DNA from: JBBUAX01 sp964409535
GTDB taxonomy: Bacteria > Patescibacteriota > Minisyncoccia > UBA6257 > 2-01-FULL-56-20
Length of the DNA stretch: 41,057 nt
Direction of reading: 5' to 3'
NCBI GenBank assembly: GCA_964409535.1
Contig: CAYPDQ010000007.1
Coordinates: 1-41,057, forward strand
Shown: positions 27,885-34,690 of the stretch, piece after piece
Numbering within the stretch: position 1 is the first letter of the stretch
Layout: every line of letters starts with the position of its first letter
Translations under genes and position numbers: made by a program
The notes under the pieces: generated by a model
Database searches by the model: none
Told to the model about the DNA's origin: nothing
What the model saw: the letters and a program-made list of their open reading frames with translations, nothing else

Positions 27885-27889
27885 TAAAT

Positions 27890-28074
27890 TCAAACCGGGC
27901 GAGGTCCCGCAGAGCTGGGCAGCGCTGGGGAAAGTCTGCCCTTGGGGTTTTGCTAGCGAACTCAAGCGGCGTCGGCTGACCGGCGCCGTGCCGGAAAGCC
28001 GGCGGGGGAAAGCTCTAACTCCGGCCTTGCCCATCGTTGAGGCCCGGATCATCTTGATTCGGGCCTTGTTCTTT
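27890..28074 (+). ncRNA. Candidate structured RNA between uvrB and uvrA
   Basis: About 185 bases without a convincing ORF but rich in pairing. An outer stem GGGCGAGG (27897-27904) pairs with CCTTGCCC (28025-28032). Inside are GGGCAG/CTGCCC (27917, 27936) closing a GGGGAAAGT loop, CGGCGTCGG-CTGA-CCGGCGCCG (27967-27988) and CCGG-AAAG-CCGG. A terminator follows at 28040. It does not match tmRNA, SRP, 6S or RNase P as I know them, and the promoter is unclear (TAAATT at 27885). It could be an sRNA or a uvrB 3' structure. Confidence 0.45.
28040..28074 (+). terminator. Rho-independent terminator upstream of uvrA
   Basis: AGGCCCGGATCA (28040-28051) and TGATTCGGGCCT (28055-28066) form a 12-bp stem with one G-T pair and a TCT loop, followed by TGTTCTTT. 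Confidence 0.85.
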
Positions 28075-28088
28075 GGGGCAAAGAGCGG

Positions 28089-28094
28089 TATAAT
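28089..28094 (+). promoter_or_regulatory. -10 box (TATAAT) of uvrA
   Basis: TATAAT ends 9 bases before ATG 28104; near-leaderless start. Confidence 0.6.
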
Positions 28095-28103
28095 CACCCG
28101 TTT

Positions 28104-30662
28104 ATGCAAAACAAAATCATTATCAAAGGCGCCCGGGAGCACAACTTGAAAAACGTCTCTTTGGAATTGCCCCGGGACAAAATGATCGTTTTCACCGGGC
28201 TTTCCGGCTCCGGCAAGTCCAGTTTGGCGTTTGATACCATCTTCGCCGAGGGCCAGCGGCGCTATATTGAATCCCTCTCCGCCTACGCCCGGCAGTTCCT
28301 GGGCAAATTGGATAAGCCGGACGTGGACGAGATAGAAGGCCTCTCGCCGGCGATTTCCATTGATCAGAAAAGCCATTCCGGGAACCCGCGCTCCACGGTC
28401 GCAACCATAACCGAGATATACGACTACCTCCGGGTTCTTTTCGCCCGAACGGGGAAGCCGTATTGCCCGCAATGCGGCAAGGAGATCCGCAAGATGACGA
28501 GCGAGGAGATCGTGGACGCGATAATTCAACTCTACGATAAGTCCAATAAGTCCGATTGGACCAATAGGACTAATCTAGTCATCCTTGCGCCGATTGTGCG
28601 CGGCCGGAAAGGGGAGTACTATCAATTGCTTTACGACTTTTTGAACGCGGGGTTCAGAGAGGCGCGGATAGACGGCAAGTTCCACAACCTCCGAGAGCGT
28701 GTTGAACTTTCCCGCTATAAGATCCACACCATAGAACTGGTGGTGGATCGGATTCCGTACGGCACGGATTTTGGGGAAAAGGACAGCCGCCTGCGGCTCG
28801 CGGAAGCTGTGGAATCGGCCCTAAAGTACGGTCAAGACGTGGTGACGGTTATAACCGGAACAGGGGAGACATCCCTTTCCGCCAAGTTCACCTGCCCGCA
28901 GGACGGCTTTTCCTTCCCGGAAATAGAGCCGCGGCTATTTTCGTTTAACAGTCCTTACGGCGCGTGTCAGGCCTGCCATGGCTTGGGGACGGAGGATATC
29001 TGGTCCGAAAAAATTTGCCCCGCCTGCGCGGGCAAGCGCCTGCGGCCGGAGGCGCTCTCGGTGCTCATAGACGGCAAGAACATCTCCGCTGTGGTCCAGA
29101 TGTCCATCGCCGAAGCGCACAAGTTCGTAAGTAAGCTGGAATCCTCTGGCAGTAAGCGATTCAAGGAGGTGGCCGAGGCGCCGCTCAAAGAGATCAAGAA
29201 CCGCCTGAAGTTCATGGTGGATGTGGGATTGGAATATCTCACTTTGGAGCGCAAAGCGGGAACCTTATCCGGCGGGGAAGCCCAGCGCATACGGCTTGCC
29301 TCCCAGGTTGGCTCGCGCCTCGTGGGCACCTTGTACATCCTGGACGAGCCGACCATCGGTCTCCACCAGCGGGATAACGCAAAACTCATCCAGACCCTCC
29401 ACGACCTGCGGGATCTGGGGAACACCATCATCGTGGTGGAACACGACGAAGAGACCATCCGCTCCTCGGATTATCTCGTGGACATCGGCCCGGCGGCGGG
29501 AATCCACGGCGGTAAGATCATCGCGGAGGGGCCGATACCGCAGATCCTAAAGGACACGAAGAACGGCTCGCTTACCCTGAAATACCTTCGGGGCGAGAAC
29601 TTCATTGAAGTTCCGAATAAGCGGCGGGCCGTTCCGGCCATGCCTGACGGCAGGCAGGCGACCCACGACTTTTTGAAAATTCGCGGCGCCACAGAAAACA
29701 ACCTCCAGAACCTGAACGTGGACATCCCTCTGCGGCGCTTTGTGGCGGTGACCGGCGTCTCCGGCTCGGGCAAGAGCACTTTGGTTTACGAGGTACTCTA
29801 TAAGGCGCTGGCCAATAAATTCAATGGCGCAAATTATAAAGTCGGCGCGCACAAGGGGATCCTGGGGACGGAGTACGTAAATCGCGTGATAAACATTGAC
29901 CAGTCGCCGATCGGGCGCACGCCGCGCTCCAATCCCGCAACCTACGTCGGCGCCTGGACCTACGTCCGCGACCTTTTCGCCGCGACCGAGGACGCCCGTG
30001 TCCGGGGCTACAAGCCCGGCCGGTTCAGTTTCAACGTTCCCGGCGGGCGGTGCGAGAACTGCGAAGGCCACGGCACGATCGCGATCGAGATGCACTTCCT
30101 GCCGACGGTCTACGTGGAGTGCGAGATTTGCAAAGGCAAGCGCTTTGACCGGGAGACCCTGGAGGTGGAGTATCGTCATAAAAATATCTACGACGTTCTG
30201 CGGATGACGATAGAAGAGGCGACCAAATTTTTTGAAGACATTCCTTGGCTCTACGACCGCTTGAAAATCCTGGAAGAGGTCGGCTTGGGCTACTTGGAAC
30301 TGGGCCAGTCCGCAACCACGCTTTCCGGCGGCGAGGCCCAGCGGGTGAAATTGGCGGCAGAATTAGGTAAGCGCGATACTCGGAGGACACTCTACCTCCT
30401 GGACGAACCGACGACTGGCCTCCACTTCGCCGACGTTCAGAAACTTTTGGATGTCCTCCAGCGCCTGGTGGACAGGGGAAACACGGTGGTGGTCATAGAG
30501 CACAACCTGGACGTCATAAAATGCGCCGATTGGCTGATTGACCTCGGCCCGGAAGGCGGCGAAAACGGCGGCCAAATCGTCGCTCTTGGCATCCCGGAAA
30601 CCGTCGCCCGCAAATCCGGCAGTGTCACCGGGCCGTATCTGCGGAAAGTCCTTGAACAGTGA
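28104..30662 (+). CDS. uvrA: Excinuclease ABC subunit A
   Basis: DNA-damage sensor ATPase with two ABC modules, 852 residues, about 90 shorter than E. coli UvrA. Module I: Walker A GLSGSGKSS, zinc CPQC near 118, signature LSGGEAQRIRLASQ. Module II: Walker A GVSGSGKST, zinc CENC...CEIC, signature LSGGEAQRVKLAAE. Two in-frame repeat insertions occur. A nonamer tract at 28537-28572 encodes DKSNKSDWTNRT between the zinc region and VILAPIVRGRKGEY, and a palindrome at 29641-29656 encodes MPDGRQA in the linker between modules. Both lie in loops, so the protein should work. Confidence 0.97.
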   Translation: MQNKIIIKGAREHNLKNVSLELPRDKMIVFTGLSGSGKSSLAFDTIFAEGQRRYIESLSAYARQFLGKLDKPDVDEIEGLSPAISIDQKSHSGNPRSTVATITEIYDYLRVLFARTGKPYCPQCGKEIRKMTSEEIVDAIIQLYDKSNKSDWTNRTNLVILAPIVRGRKGEYYQLLYDFLNAGFREARIDGKFHNLRERVELSRYKIHTIELVVDRIPYGTDFGEKDSRLRLAEAVESALKYGQDVVTVITGTGETSLSAKFTCPQDGFSFPEIEPRLFSFNSPYGACQACHGLGTEDIWSEKICPACAGKRLRPEALSVLIDGKNISAVVQMSIAEAHKFVSKLESSGSKRFKEVAEAPLKEIKNRLKFMVDVGLEYLTLERKAGTLSGGEAQRIRLASQVGSRLVGTLYILDEPTIGLHQRDNAKLIQTLHDLRDLGNTIIVVEHDEETIRSSDYLVDIGPAAGIHGGKIIAEGPIPQILKDTKNGSLTLKYLRGENFIEVPNKRRAVPAMPDGRQATHDFLKIRGATENNLQNLNVDIPLRRFVAVTGVSGSGKSTLVYEVLYKALANKFNGANYKVGAHKGILGTEYVNRVINIDQSPIGRTPRSNPATYVGAWTYVRDLFAATEDARVRGYKPGRFSFNVPGGRCENCEGHGTIAIEMHFLPTVYVECEICKGKRFDRETLEVEYRHKNIYDVLRMTIEEATKFFEDIPWLYDRLKILEEVGLGYLELGQSATTLSGGEAQRVKLAAELGKRDTRRTLYLLDEPTTGLHFADVQKLLDVLQRLVDRGNTVVVIEHNLDVIKCADWLIDLGPEGGENGGQIVALGIPETVARKSGSVTGPYLRKVLEQ
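28537..28572. repeat. Nonamer tandem repeat in uvrA (four copies of ATNNGNCCN)
   Basis: ATAAGTCCA, ATAAGTCCG, ATTGGACCA and ATAGGACTA follow head to tail, in frame; a fifth decayed copy may follow. Nine-base units keep the reading frame whatever the copy number. Confidence 0.7.
29641..29656. repeat. In-frame short palindrome in the uvrA linker
   Basis: TGCCTG-ACGG-CAGGCA, translated as part of AMPDGRQATH between the two ABC modules. Related to the CCTG/CAGG repeat in the PP2C gene. Confidence 0.55.
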
Positions 30663-30668
30663 TATAAT
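30663..30668 (+). promoter_or_regulatory. -10 box (TATAAT) of the 30675 gene
   Basis: TATAAT begins at the uvrA stop codon (TGA overlaps its upstream edge) and ends 6 bases before ATG 30675. Confidence 0.6.
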
Positions 30669-30674
30669 TAAATT

Positions 30675-30953
30675 ATGATCAAGATTTTGGACAATGAGCT
30701 TTGGCGGGGGAGCGATAAGATCGGCTGGCTGGAGCTGAACTCCGTCTTTGATGAGAACGGGCGGAAGGTGGGGTATTTCCACGGCAATGATATATTTAAC
30801 GCGGACGGGAACAAAATCGCATACATCGTGGGCAACCGCCTGCAAAGCATGGACGGGCGCGAGGTTTACGCGGACGACATAATGGAACATGTGAGCGGTT
30901 CCGCCGTGCCGGACATCACCCGCGCGGCGGTATACTTGCTGATAGGGGACTAG
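30675..30953 (+). CDS. Small repeat-fold protein (4-fold beta-flower-like)
   Basis: 92 residues built of about four similar strand-turn-strand units of the type 'NGRKVGYFHGNDIFNADGNKI', each with a G-N or D-G turn, then VPDITRAAVYLLIGD. I associate this pattern with small proteins annotated as 4-fold beta flower domain; the exact family needs a search. The function is unknown. It lies between uvrA and uvrC with its own leaderless promoter. Confidence 0.7.
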   Translation: MIKILDNELWRGSDKIGWLELNSVFDENGRKVGYFHGNDIFNADGNKIAYIVGNRLQSMDGREVYADDIMEHVSGSAVPDITRAAVYLLIGD

Positions 30954-30963
30954 GTGGCGCTCC

Positions 30964-31097
30964 GGCGCTGGCCCCTCGGGAACCGGCGTCAGAATTGCTC
31001 CAGCGGCAATTCTGCGCCTGCCTCTCGGCTCGCGACCCGCCTCTACGGCGGGACCAAGCTCGCTTCGCCTCCAAGAGCTTCCCGAGAGACCAGCGCC
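30964..31097. repeat. Structured repeat element, family 2, copy 2
   Basis: 19-base ends at 30964-30982 and 31079-31097 are complementary with two C/A mismatches. In the opposite-strand RNA these would be G-U pairs. Inside are CAGAATTGC-TCCAGCG-GCAATTCTG and CCCGCC-TCTAC-GGCGGG. Many blocks match copy 1 at 2440-2569: the CGGGAACCG start, the TCCAGCG loop, CTTCGCCTCC and AGAGCTTCCCG. Confidence 0.7.
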
Positions 31098-31103
31098 GTC
31101 GCT

Positions 31104-31109
31104 TAAAAC
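31104..31109 (+). promoter_or_regulatory. -10-like box (TAAAAC) of uvrC
   Basis: TAAAAC is 7 bases before ATG 31117 but only one base before ATG 31111, favouring 31117 as the start. Confidence 0.4.
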
Positions 31110-31116
31110 TATGGAC

Positions 31117-32340
31117 ATGGGAAAGATTCTTAAAAACCTTCCGGAAACGCCTGGTGTTTACTTGATGAAAAACCGGCAGGGCCGGGTGCTTTATGTTGGG
31201 AAGGCAGGGAACCTGCGGCGCAGGGTTTCCAGCTATTTTACGCGGCCGCATGACTTCAGGATTCAGAAATTGGTCTCGGAAGTCGCGAAAGTGGATTACA
31301 AGAAGACTGACACCGCGGTGGAAGCACTGATTTTGGAGGCGGAACTCATAAAAAAACTTTCTCCACCCTGGAATGTTCGGGAAAAGGACGACAAAAGCTT
31401 CTTGTATGTGGAGATAACCAAAGAGAAATTTCCGCGCGTGCTCCTGGTTCGCGGGAAGAGCAAGCCAAATGGTGTACGCTGTGGGCCGTTTACCTCGGCA
31501 AGCGGAATTAGAACTGCGTTGCAGATCATACGGAGGATTTTTCCATATTCGCATCATTCGGATGCATTCGTAGATTCGGATCGCGTCAGCCGAAGGCGTC
31601 CGTGTTTTGAGTATGAAATCGGCCTCTGTCCCGGCACGTGCGCAGGACTGGCGGACCGGAAGGAGTATTTGAAAAACATCCGGAACCTGAAACTCTTCTT
31701 TGCAGGCAAGAAAGAGAAAATTCTGCACTCGCTCCAGAAAGAAATGAAGACCGCCGCCAAGAATCTGGATTTTGAGCGGGCGGATAAGCTCAAGCGGCAA
31801 ATATTTGCCTTGCAGCACATACAGGATGTGGCGCTCATCTCCGATGACGCGCTGGAGACAAGCGACAAGAGACAAGCGACAAGGGAAAGACGGATTGAAG
31901 GGTACGATATTTCAAACATCTCTGGCACTTCCGCGGTCGGGGCGATGGTGGTGTTTCGGGGCGATAGGCCGGACAAGGACGAATACCGCAAGTTTAAAAT
32001 CCGCACCATAACTAGTGCGGACGACGTCGGTATGCTTGCTGAAGTCTTGCGGCGGCGGCTCAAGAATCCCTGGCCTTTGCCGGACTTGATCCTCGTGGAC
32101 GGCGGCAGAGCACAAGTGAATGCGGCGAAAAGGGTTCTAGACGAGGCGGGCCTCAAAATTCCCGTTATCGGCATGGCCAAGGGGCCGGAACGCAAACGGA
32201 CGGACATCGTGTATGCGAATGCCTTGGCGAACAGGCACATGCGAATAGATAAGAGAATCCTAATCCAAGTTCGGGACGAGGCGCACCGCTTCGCGATCGG
32301 GTATCATAAGAAACTAAGGGGAGCGAAACTCTTTGAATGA
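31117..32340 (+). CDS. uvrC: Excinuclease ABC subunit C, short form
   Basis: 407 residues against about 610 in E. coli. The GIY-YIG nuclease domain (TPGVYLMKNRQGRVLYVGKA) makes the 3' cut, the UVR motif (KNLDFERADKLKRQI, about 220) binds UvrB, and the RNase H-like domain (EGYDISNISGTSAVGAMVVF ... ILVDGGRAQVNAA) makes the 5' cut. The C-terminal helix-hairpin-helix pair for DNA binding is absent: the gene ends soon after the nuclease domain (GAKLFE). Two repeat tracts are read in frame, at 31547-31582 and 31855-31882. The stop TGA overlaps the next ATG. Confidence 0.94.
   Translation: MGKILKNLPETPGVYLMKNRQGRVLYVGKAGNLRRRVSSYFTRPHDFRIQKLVSEVAKVDYKKTDTAVEALILEAELIKKLSPPWNVREKDDKSFLYVEITKEKFPRVLLVRGKSKPNGVRCGPFTSASGIRTALQIIRRIFPYSHHSDAFVDSDRVSRRRPCFEYEIGLCPGTCAGLADRKEYLKNIRNLKLFFAGKKEKILHSLQKEMKTAAKNLDFERADKLKRQIFALQHIQDVALISDDALETSDKRQATRERRIEGYDISNISGTSAVGAMVVFRGDRPDKDEYRKFKIRTITSADDVGMLAEVLRRRLKNPWPLPDLILVDGGRAQVNAAKRVLDEAGLKIPVIGMAKGPERKRTDIVYANALANRHMRIDKRILIQVRDEAHRFAIGYHKKLRGAKLFE
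31547..31582. repeat. ATTCG tandem tract inside uvrC
   Basis: ATTCG recurs at 31547, 31556, 31566 and 31574, spacings 9, 10 and 8, i.e. nonamer copies with compensating indels. They encode SHHSDAFVDSDR in place of a short loop before the RPC(F)EYEIGLC motif. Confidence 0.55.
31855..31882. repeat. Heptamer tandem repeat in uvrC (GNGACAA x4)
   Basis: GAGACAA, GCGACAA, GAGACAA, GCGACAA in direct repeat. They encode ETSDKRQATR between the UVR motif and the RNase H domain. The unit is the complement of the TTGTNGC tract in murC at 39341. Confidence 0.75.
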
Positions 32341-33215
32341 GTACGATTTTCTCAATCCTGGCTTCTTTAATCCTCGCAGCGGTCTTGCTTTTCGGAACGC
32401 CGGTCGTTCAGTTGTGGACCCTCCCGCCGGCAGAGGTAGCACCGGAGATTTTGGCACCGGGAGCGGTCCCGGCGGAAACGCAGCCGGAGGTTTATACGCC
32501 GCCGCCCCTGCGCCAGGAGACGGTTGAAGTAGGAGGAACATCTTTAACCCAGCCGGGCATAGTTCTTTACACAAACGAAGCGAGACAGGAAAACGGATTG
32601 CCGCCTCTCGGGCGGAATGCAAAGTTAGACGAAGTTGCGAGGTTGCGTTTAGAAAGCATGTTCGCAAAACAATACTTTGCCCATTACTCGCCGGAGGGTA
32701 GAGGAGCAACGGACGAGGCGAATTCGGTTGGCTACGAATACCTCGCGATCGGCGAAAATCTGGCCCTGGGCAATTTTGAGGGCGATGCGGGATTGGTTGA
32801 CGCCTGGATGGGGAGTCCTGGCCACCGCGCGAATATCTTGAACGACGGCTACGCCGAGATCGGGGTGGCGGCGGAGAGAGGTCTTTTTGAAGGCAAATCC
32901 GTTTGGATCGCGGTTCAGATATTCGGCCTGCCGCGTTCGGTTTGCCCCGAGCCGGAATCGGGTCTAAGAGAGCGGCTGGATGCCCTCCAAAACGAGGTGT
33001 CGGCGAAGCAATCTTCAATTGAATCCTTGAAATCAGAACTTGAGAGCCAGAAACCGCGCAGCAGAGCGGAGGTTCAGGAATACAACCAGAAAGTGGATGA
33101 ATATAACGCCTTGGTCCAGGAGTATAACCAGCTGGTTCAACTCACCAAGTCGCTCGTGGGGCAATACAACGGACAGGTGGAGACGTTCAACACCTGTTTG
33201 AATTCTTGGCGGTGA
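32337..33215 (+). CDS. CAP/SCP-domain exported protein with coiled coil
   Basis: 292 residues. An N-terminal membrane anchor or signal (FSILASLILAAVLLFG) and a Pro-rich linker precede a CAP domain from about residue 75: TNEARQENGLPPL, FAHYSPEG (active-site-like His), GENLALG, AWMGSPGHRANIL and YAEIGVA. Residues 205-280 form a coiled coil (EVSAKQSSIESLKSELESQ, EYNQKVDEYNALVQEYNQL). Bacterial CAP proteins are often extracytoplasmic and of unclear activity. ATG overlaps the uvrC stop (ATGA), and the 3' end overlaps convergent fmt by 29 bases. Confidence 0.88.
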   Translation: MSTIFSILASLILAAVLLFGTPVVQLWTLPPAEVAPEILAPGAVPAETQPEVYTPPPLRQETVEVGGTSLTQPGIVLYTNEARQENGLPPLGRNAKLDEVARLRLESMFAKQYFAHYSPEGRGATDEANSVGYEYLAIGENLALGNFEGDAGLVDAWMGSPGHRANILNDGYAEIGVAAERGLFEGKSVWIAVQIFGLPRSVCPEPESGLRERLDALQNEVSAKQSSIESLKSELESQKPRSRAEVQEYNQKVDEYNALVQEYNQLVQLTKSLVGQYNGQVETFNTCLNSWR

Positions 33216-34056
33216 CAGTATACTGCGGCTTCTGGCCCTCAAAATGAATCGCAGTAAGAGTCAACTTGCCGTTTTGGATTTCTGCGTTCAGGAGCTTCAT
33301 TCTCTTGCCGTCGCGCGTTGTCCAAGCGCCCGGTTCGGGATTCAGTGCTCTTATTCTCCTTAGGATTGCATTCGCCTTTTCTTTGCTTCCACTCTCGGCG
33401 GCCTGCAAGTCTCGCGGTTCCACAAAGGCGTCCACGGTTGTGAACTTCCGGGTATAAGTGGCCTGGTTGTGGTCTTGGGGTTGCAGTGCGGTCTTTCCGG
33501 CTACGAATTCTGGGAGTAGCCGGGTGAGCATTTCTCCAGCCAAGTTCGTGCAATCTTCCGAAAGCTCGGAAAATCCACGATTTGCTATTTGCACTTTGCT
33601 CTGCGCCAAAACCGGCCCCTCGTCCATTTTTTCGTCTAAAAGATAGAGCGAGACGCCGGTTTCCACCTCACCGTTCAGGATTGCAGTTTGGAGCGGCGAC
33701 GCGCCGCGGTATTTGGGCAAAAGGGAAAAATGTACCCCGATCGTGCCCAGGCGCGGGATGTCCAGAACCTCCTTCGGCATTATCTTTCCGTAGGCGGCAA
33801 CGATGAAGAGGTCCGGCTCAAAACGTGAAATGTGAAATGTGAAACGTGAGTCCAGTTTCTCCGGTTGGAATATGTCCACGCCCCGCGCTCCACGCTCCAC
33901 GATGAGCGCCTTGGTCGGCGGGGGAGTGAGCATCTGTTTGCGGCCGGCGGGCCGGTCGGGATTGCAAACAAGGGCGACCGGCGGCATTCCGGCATCTATC
34001 AGCTTCCCCAGGATGACGGCGGATATTTGAGGCGTGCCAAAATAAACGTAGCGCAT
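33187..34056 (-). CDS. fmt: Methionyl-tRNA formyltransferase
   Basis: Formylates initiator Met-tRNA. 289 residues. The catalytic domain has CNPDRPAGR, VAAYGKIMPKEVLD and the signature GVHFSLLPKYRGASPLQTAI, with the folate-site His and Asp (DEKMDEG). The C-terminal tRNA-binding domain is shorter than in E. coli. A heptamer tract (33821-33848) encodes RFTFHISRFE before the DLFIVAAYGK strand. The def gene lies just upstream on the same strand, the usual fmt-def partnership in reversed order. Confidence 0.96.
   Translation of the reverse strand: MRYVYFGTPQISAVILGKLIDAGMPPVALVCNPDRPAGRKQMLTPPPTKALIVERGARGVDIFQPEKLDSRFTFHISRFEPDLFIVAAYGKIMPKEVLDIPRLGTIGVHFSLLPKYRGASPLQTAILNGEVETGVSLYLLDEKMDEGPVLAQSKVQIANRGFSELSEDCTNLAGEMLTRLLPEFVAGKTALQPQDHNQATYTRKFTTVDAFVEPRDLQAAESGSKEKANAILRRIRALNPEPGAWTTRDGKRMKLLNAEIQNGKLTLTAIHFEGQKPQYTVTAKNSNRC
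33821..33848. repeat. Heptamer tandem repeat in fmt (AAAYGTG x4)
   Basis: AAACGTG, AAATGTG, AAATGTG, AAACGTG in direct repeat, in frame within the fmt coding sequence (minus strand). Confidence 0.75.
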
Positions 34057-34058
34057 AG

Positions 34059-34147
34059 AAGTTAAAAATGTAAATATCAGAAATAAAAATTGCAGTTAAA
34101 AACTTTAAAATTTTGCATTGTCATTTTAAACTTTGATTTTTTAACTT
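34059..34147. repeat. AT-rich inverted repeat between def and fmt
   Basis: AAGTTAAAAA (34059-34068) and TTTTTAACTT (34138-34147) flank an A-rich half and a T-rich half with AAAATTTT in the middle. It fills the def-fmt gap and runs into the end of def. Degenerate 7-base periodicity may be present; no gene is seen. Confidence 0.35.
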
Positions 34148-34690
34148 TTCACTTCTATCAGCGAGCCGCTTTGACACTGGAACTTGATATACTTGTTTCG
34201 TCTTATCTATGAACAAAACGCCGTCCAGGTGGTCCACTTCGTGCTGGAAGACGCGTGCCAAAAGGCCCCAGGATTTGATCTTCAATGGCTTGCCGTTCTT
34301 GTCCAGGCCTTTCAAAATCACCTGGGTTGCGCGGCTCACCTCGCCATAGGCGTCGGGCACGGAGAGGCAGCCCTCCTCCGTAGTATTTTTTTCGGAGCTT
34401 GTTTTCTCCATTTCCGGATTGAAGACCGCATAGAACTTGCGCTCGCCTTGGGCGCCTTGGACTTCAGCCATAAAAAGGCGGTAGGGCAGACCGATCTGGT
34501 TGGCGGAGAGGCCGATGCCATTCGCCTTTTTCATCGCTTTACGCATTTCCGTCAATAAATTGTTCAACTGCGATCGGGTGAAGGTTTTGCCCGCGACCGT
34601 CGCGCCTTTTTCCGAAAAAACAAATTTCTCCGTCTTATTACGAAGAAACTTCTCTTGTTTTTTGTCGGCAATCGTCCAAATCTCGAACAT
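34121..34690 (-). CDS. def: Peptide deformylase
   Basis: Removes the formyl group from new proteins. 189 residues. All three motifs are present: GIGLSANQIG (motif 1; Ser in place of the usual Ala), EEGCLSVP (Cys metal ligand) and QHEVDHLDGVLF (HExxH metal ligands). The N-terminus is longer than in E. coli Def by about 25 residues. The ATG at 34690 overlaps the stop of the preceding small gene, so both are translated together. Confidence 0.96.
   Translation of the reverse strand: MFEIWTIADKKQEKFLRNKTEKFVFSEKGATVAGKTFTRSQLNNLLTEMRKAMKKANGIGLSANQIGLPYRLFMAEVQGAQGERKFYAVFNPEMEKTSSEKNTTEEGCLSVPDAYGEVSRATQVILKGLDKNGKPLKIKSWGLLARVFQHEVDHLDGVLFIDKTKQVYQVPVSKRLADRSEKLKNQSLK

Noticed and set aside
27841..28149. 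A 102-codon ORF running from the palindromic element after uvrB into the start of uvrA
   Set aside because: It crosses a strong terminator and overlaps the well-defined uvrA start; its composition is that of stable RNA stems rather than protein.
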